Shown in pieces: positions 60,637-64,000 of a stretch of 64,000 nucleotides of DNA. Every line of letters starts with the position of its first letter. Position 1 is the stretch's first letter. Origin of the DNA: Paraburkholderia sp. UYCP14C (GTDB lineage Bacteria > Pseudomonadota > Gammaproteobacteria > Burkholderiales > Burkholderiaceae); assembly GCF_004197395.1 (NCBI RefSeq), contig NZ_SELS01000001.1, forward strand, positions 310,001-374,000, read 5' to 3'. A program made the position numbers and the translations under genes. A model generated the notes under the pieces. It did no database searches. It saw only the letters and a program-made list of their open reading frames with translations, and was not told where the DNA came from.

Positions 60637-63170
60637 GGTCTGGCTCCCAGCATGGCGACGAGGCTCGGCAGCGCGAGCACGAGTCCGAGCGCGATGATGC
60701 CCGTCGCCAGCGTGTAATCGACCCACAGCCGCGTGAGGCGCAAATCGGTCAGGCGTCGCGCGGACACGAAGCCCGCGCCGACGCGCAGCACGTTGCTGAT
60801 CAGGAACAGCAGGCCGACCCCCGCGTGTACTGCGATATACGTGAGCAGCGCCGCGGCCGTCGCGCCGAGCGCATGCTCGCGCGGATTCGGCGTCACGCCG
60901 CCGATCAGCATCACGCAGGCGGCGAGCGCGACGATCAGCGCGATCGCGGTGAGCCCGATCGTGCCGTGCGGTTTGCGCTCGGCGGCGGCCGCCCGCAACG
61001 AGCCACGCGTGGCGGCTGCGGCGACCGCGAGCGCGACGACCGCGACGAGTGCAAGCAGACGGTTCGGATGCGGCGCGACCGCGGCCGGCCAGTTCGGCGC
61101 GGCGATCCACAGATAGAACGTGCCGAAGATCAGCGAGGTGAACAGCGTGCCGTTAGCGACCAGCGCGCAGATCATCGAAAGCCATGACGGCGCGCCGGCC
61201 ACCTCGGTATGCGGCGGCACGCTGATGCCGCGGCCGATCGGCAGCGCGCCGTAATCGCGCGTGTGGCCCGCGCTCTGGCCCGCGTAGATGAAGAGGCCGA
61301 ACGTCACGAACGCGAACGCGACCGACAGCAGATAGAACTTGAACAGCATCGCGAGCACTGCCGCGCCGGTCACGAGCGCGGTGACGAGCGGCAGATAGGT
61401 CGAGTTCGGCAGCACGATCAATTGCTCGGGCTCGCCCGAGGTCATATGCACGCCTAGCGTCTCCTGCCAGCCGTTGCGGGTGAAGCCGAGATAGCCTTCG
61501 CCGCGTGCGAGCGAGGTCGCTAGCCGGCCCGGGGGCACCTGTTCGGTTTCGGCGTCGATGTGCGGGATCGACGCGAACGCGTACGGTGCGGGCGGAATCG
61601 GCATCGCCCATTCGAGCGTGGTCGAGTCCCACGGATTGCGCCGCACACGCTGACCGAAACGCAGTTGCACGATGATGTCGATCACGACGAGCGCGAAGCC
61701 GATCGTCATCACGAAGCTGCCCACCGACGACAGCAGATTGAGCCAGTTCCAGCCTTCATCGCCGCTATAGGTGAAGACGCGCCGCGGCATGCCTAGCAGG
61801 CCGGTCAGGTGCATCATGAAGAACGTCATGTTGAAGCCGATGAACACCAGCCAGAATGCCGGCACGGAAAGCTTATGCACGGCGGTGCGCCCGGTCAGCA
61901 GCGGCAGCCAGTAATAGAACGCCGCGAGCATCGGAAACGCGAGCGCGCCGGCCACCACGTAGTGCATGTGCGCGACCACGAAGTAGGTGTCGTGCGCCTG
62001 CCAGTCGAACGGCACGATGGCGAGCATCACGCCGGTCAGGCCGCCGCACGTGAACACGAAGAAGAAGCCGAAGATGTACAGCATCGGCACGTCCCAGCGG
62101 GGGCGGCCGTGTGACAGTGTGGCGAGCCACGCGAAGAACTGGATCGCGGTGGGCACCGCGACGATCGCCGAGCCCGCCGAGAAGAACGCGAGCGCGAGAT
62201 GCGGAATGCCCACCGTGAACATGTGGTGCACCCAGATGCCGAAGCTCAGGAACGCGAGCGCGATGATCGCGACGACGATCGTGCGATAGCCGACCAGCTT
62301 GCGGCGCGCGAACACCGGAATCATCGTCGACAGGACGCCCGCCATCGGCAGGAAGATGATGTACACGTCCGGGTGGCCGAACAGCCAGAACAGATGCTGC
62401 CACAGCAGCGGATCGCCGCCGCGGGTCGGATCGAAGAACGGCAGGTTGAACGCGCGCTCCACCTCGAGCAGGATCGAGCCGAGAATCAGCGGCGGAAACG
62501 CGACGATCATCATCATCGCGGTGACGAGGATGTACCACGCGAAGATCGGCATGCGATCGAGCGACATGCCCGGCGCGCGCATCTTCAGGATCGACACGAC
62601 GATTTCCATCGCGAGCGACAGCGCCGAAATCTCGACGAACGTGATGCCGAGCAGCCAGACGTCGGCGTTCAACCCCGGCGTGTACACGTTGGAGCTGAGC
62701 GGCGTGTACATGAACCAGCCGCCGTCGGGAGCACTGCGCAGAATCAGCGACACGGTCAGGATCGTGCCGCCGAACAGATAGCACCAGTAGCCGTAAGCGG
62801 TCAGGCGCGGAAACGCAAAGTCGCGCGTGCCGAGAATCTTCGGCGTCAGATAGACCGCGAAGCTTTCGACCATCGGGATCGCGAACAGGAACAGCATCAT
62901 CGACCCATGCATCGTGAAGACCTGGTTATAGGTCTCCACGTCCATGAAGTTCGCGTGCGGCGTCGCGAGTTGCACGCGCGTGAGCATGCCGAGAATCCCG
63001 GCGATCGCGAAGAACACGAACGACGTGATCATCATCCGCATGCCGAGGACCGTATGGTTGACCGCGGCCAGCTTCTGCACGCCCGGCCCGGTGGCCCAGA
63101 TCGCGGCAAGCTGGCGATGCAGCCGCAGTGCGTTGATGCCCTGTGACGGCGGCTCGACGGGCACACTCAT
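60633..63170 (-). CDS. Cytochrome c oxidase, fused subunits I and III
   Basis: 845 residues. First about 580: subunit I with heme ligands in 'FTMHGSMMLFLFAIP' and 'VVAHMHYVVAG', CuB His pair 'WVHHMFTVG', and the cross-linked His-Tyr in 'LFGHPDVYII' (Asp where most have Glu). From about 600 to the end: a second set of helices like subunit III, so the gene is a CtaD-CtaE fusion. Reduces O2 and pumps protons in the inner membrane. Start ATG 63170 overlaps the subunit II stop; GGAGGTG precedes it. Confidence 0.85.
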   Translation of the reverse strand: MSVPVEPPSQGINALRLHRQLAAIWATGPGVQKLAAVNHTVLGMRMMITSFVFFAIAGILGMLTRVQLATPHANFMDVETYNQVFTMHGSMMLFLFAIPMVESFAVYLTPKILGTRDFAFPRLTAYGYWCYLFGGTILTVSLILRSAPDGGWFMYTPLSSNVYTPGLNADVWLLGITFVEISALSLAMEIVVSILKMRAPGMSLDRMPIFAWYILVTAMMMIVAFPPLILGSILLEVERAFNLPFFDPTRGGDPLLWQHLFWLFGHPDVYIIFLPMAGVLSTMIPVFARRKLVGYRTIVVAIIALAFLSFGIWVHHMFTVGIPHLALAFFSAGSAIVAVPTAIQFFAWLATLSHGRPRWDVPMLYIFGFFFVFTCGGLTGVMLAIVPFDWQAHDTYFVVAHMHYVVAGALAFPMLAAFYYWLPLLTGRTAVHKLSVPAFWLVFIGFNMTFFMMHLTGLLGMPRRVFTYSGDEGWNWLNLLSSVGSFVMTIGFALVVIDIIVQLRFGQRVRRNPWDSTTLEWAMPIPPAPYAFASIPHIDAETEQVPPGRLATSLARGEGYLGFTRNGWQETLGVHMTSGEPEQLIVLPNSTYLPLVTALVTGAAVLAMLFKFYLLSVAFAFVTFGLFIYAGQSAGHTRDYGALPIGRGISVPPHTEVAGAPSWLSMICALVANGTLFTSLIFGTFYLWIAAPNWPAAVAPHPNRLLALVAVVALAVAAAATRGSLRAAAAERKPHGTIGLTAIALIVALAACVMLIGGVTPNPREHALGATAAALLTYIAVHAGVGLLFLISNVLRVGAGFVSARRLTDLRLTRLWVDYTLATGIIALGLVLALPSLVAMLGARP

Positions 63171-63883
63171 TTCTTCACCTCCCCGTTGGCGGCCGCGTTC
63201 TTGACAGCAGCCGGAAAATCTTCCGGACGATCGACGATCACGGTGAAGTGCATCCCCGCGTGACCGATGCCGCAAAACTCGTTGCATTGTCCGGCGTACT
63301 GGCCGGGCTGATCGGCCAGTATGCGCAGCAGGTTGTGGTGGCCCGGCACCGCGTCGATCTTGCCCGCGAAGCGGGGGATCCAGAACGCGTGCACTACGTC
63401 CATGCTGGCCACGGCGATGTCGACCGGCGTGCCCGCGGGCAGATGCAGCACGTTCTCGGTTTCGACGTTGCCGAGTTCCGGATAGCGGAAGGTCCAGCGC
63501 CATTGCTGCGCGATCGCCTCGATGCGCGCGGGCGCATGCGCGCGCAGCGGCAACAGCAATTCGCCCGCGTACAGCGCGTAGCAGATCAGCGGGATCAGGA
63601 TCACTGCCGGCAGCACCAGACCGCCGAGCACGATCCAGCGCGCGGGCGACACGTGCGAGCCCCAGCCGGGCCGGAAGACCGTCAGCAGAAACAGCACGAG
63701 CACCATCGCGAACAGGATCGCGGCGCCCGCCAGCATCACCCACCACAGCCCGGCGATCGATGCGGCGGCCGGACCCGACGGCTCCAGCGTCGACAACGGC
63801 CCGGTGCAGCCGGACAACGCGGCGAGCGATCCTGCTTGGACCGCCAGACGCAAGCAGCTATGATGGTTTGCACCACCAGGCAT
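63167..63883 (-). CDS. Cytochrome c oxidase subunit II
   Basis: 238 residues from ATG 63883 (GTG 63898 is possible). Lipobox 'LAALSGC' (about C26), two membrane helices, then the CuA cupredoxin with 'AFWIPRFAGKIDAVPG' and the ligand loop 'CNEFCGIGHAGM'. No heme c motif, so an aa3-type rather than caa3-type subunit. First gene of the operon subunit II - I/III fusion - small membrane protein; divergent from the gene cut by the window end. Confidence 0.85.
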   Translation of the reverse strand: MPGGANHHSCLRLAVQAGSLAALSGCTGPLSTLEPSGPAAASIAGLWWVMLAGAAILFAMVLVLFLLTVFRPGWGSHVSPARWIVLGGLVLPAVILIPLICYALYAGELLLPLRAHAPARIEAIAQQWRWTFRYPELGNVETENVLHLPAGTPVDIAVASMDVVHAFWIPRFAGKIDAVPGHHNLLRILADQPGQYAGQCNEFCGIGHAGMHFTVIVDRPEDFPAAVKNAAANGEVKK

Positions 63884-63904
63884 TCGACGCGAGGGCACAC
63901 CACT

Positions 63905-64000
63905 ATGGCAAACAAAGGCAATGCTGGAAGCGAGACGCGCAGCGAAGTGATGCTCGAGTTGCAGCGGCTCGACAAGGGCTCGGTGGTGGCGCTCGTCGGC
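63905..64000 (+). CDS. Unidentified gene, cut by the window end
   Basis: ATG 63905 with GAGGG 9 bases upstream; 32 codons remain in view ('MANKGNAGSETRSEVMLELQ', then 'RLDKGSVVALVG'). Too short to assign. The promoter is shared with the divergent oxidase operon, only 21 bases apart from its start. Confidence 0.5.
   Translation, partial: MANKGNAGSETRSEVMLELQRLDKGSVVALVG

Noticed and set aside
1-64000. CRISPR arrays, tRNA or rRNA genes, complete insertion sequences, phage integrases
   Set aside because: No regularly spaced repeats, no cloverleaf or rRNA-like sequence, and no transposase or integrase domain were found on either strand.

Overview
This window is high-GC DNA with dense, tightly packed genes, strong Shine-Dalgarno sites and many 1-4 base start/stop overlaps. 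Its gene content (PhcBSRQ-type quorum sensing, EnuR/Doe/Eut/Ehu ectoine catabolism, MdtABC-type efflux, Hcp/PAAR cargo, a hairpin repeat of a kind I associate with Burkholderiaceae) points to a betaproteobacterium of the Burkholderiaceae, most likely Paraburkholderia or a close relative. That placement is inferred from gene content; no rRNA or tRNA gene was seen.

Layout. 1-7.3 kb: housekeeping and accessory metabolism (Nudix end, PLP sulfhydrylase-type enzyme, DHA2 drug exporter, aldo/keto reductase, isochorismatase-fold protein + AraC regulator + DUF2000 operon). 7.9-12.8 kb: four-gene phcB-phcS-phcR-phcQ-like quorum-sensing operon. 13.3-18.1 kb: three secreted lipoproteins (phosphoesterase, di-heme peroxidase, unknown). 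18.1-20.9 kb: a lower-GC island with a REP-like hairpin, a PAAR protein, a twice-frameshifted 3D-domain cell-wall toxin and a probable periplasmic immunity protein. 22.3-34.8 kb: MdtABC-type RND efflux with outer-membrane factor, split chromate transporter, MarR regulator and ClC channel.

35.0-54.1 kb is a complete ectoine/5-hydroxyectoine utilisation locus: regulator enuR; eutBC-doeB-doeX-doeC-doeD; a divergent doeA plus zinc-less dehydrogenase; ehuABCD-eutA; and a ProP-type symporter. EhuABCD (or the symporter) imports the solute. EutABC convert hydroxyectoine towards ectoine, DoeA opens the ring, DoeB deacetylates, DoeD transaminates and DoeC oxidises to aspartate. Five copies of a 16-bp palindrome (AATGnnCTAGnnCAAT, one degenerate) lie only in promoter regions of this locus and are the best candidates for EnuR operators. 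An orphan type VI secretion cargo unit (hcp, two DUF2778/Tlde1-type toxins of which one is frameshifted, two membrane immunity proteins) sits between doeD and the dehydrogenase gene, bracketed by two intrinsic terminators.

54.2-64 kb: a YunG-like gene with an attenuator-like leader, a GH54-type arabinofuranosidase lipoprotein, two small-molecule/TPR proteins of unknown role, a flavin/heme reductase with an unlisted 33-residue partner, and a cytochrome c oxidase operon (subunit II, then a fused subunit I-III). The last gene is cut by the window end.
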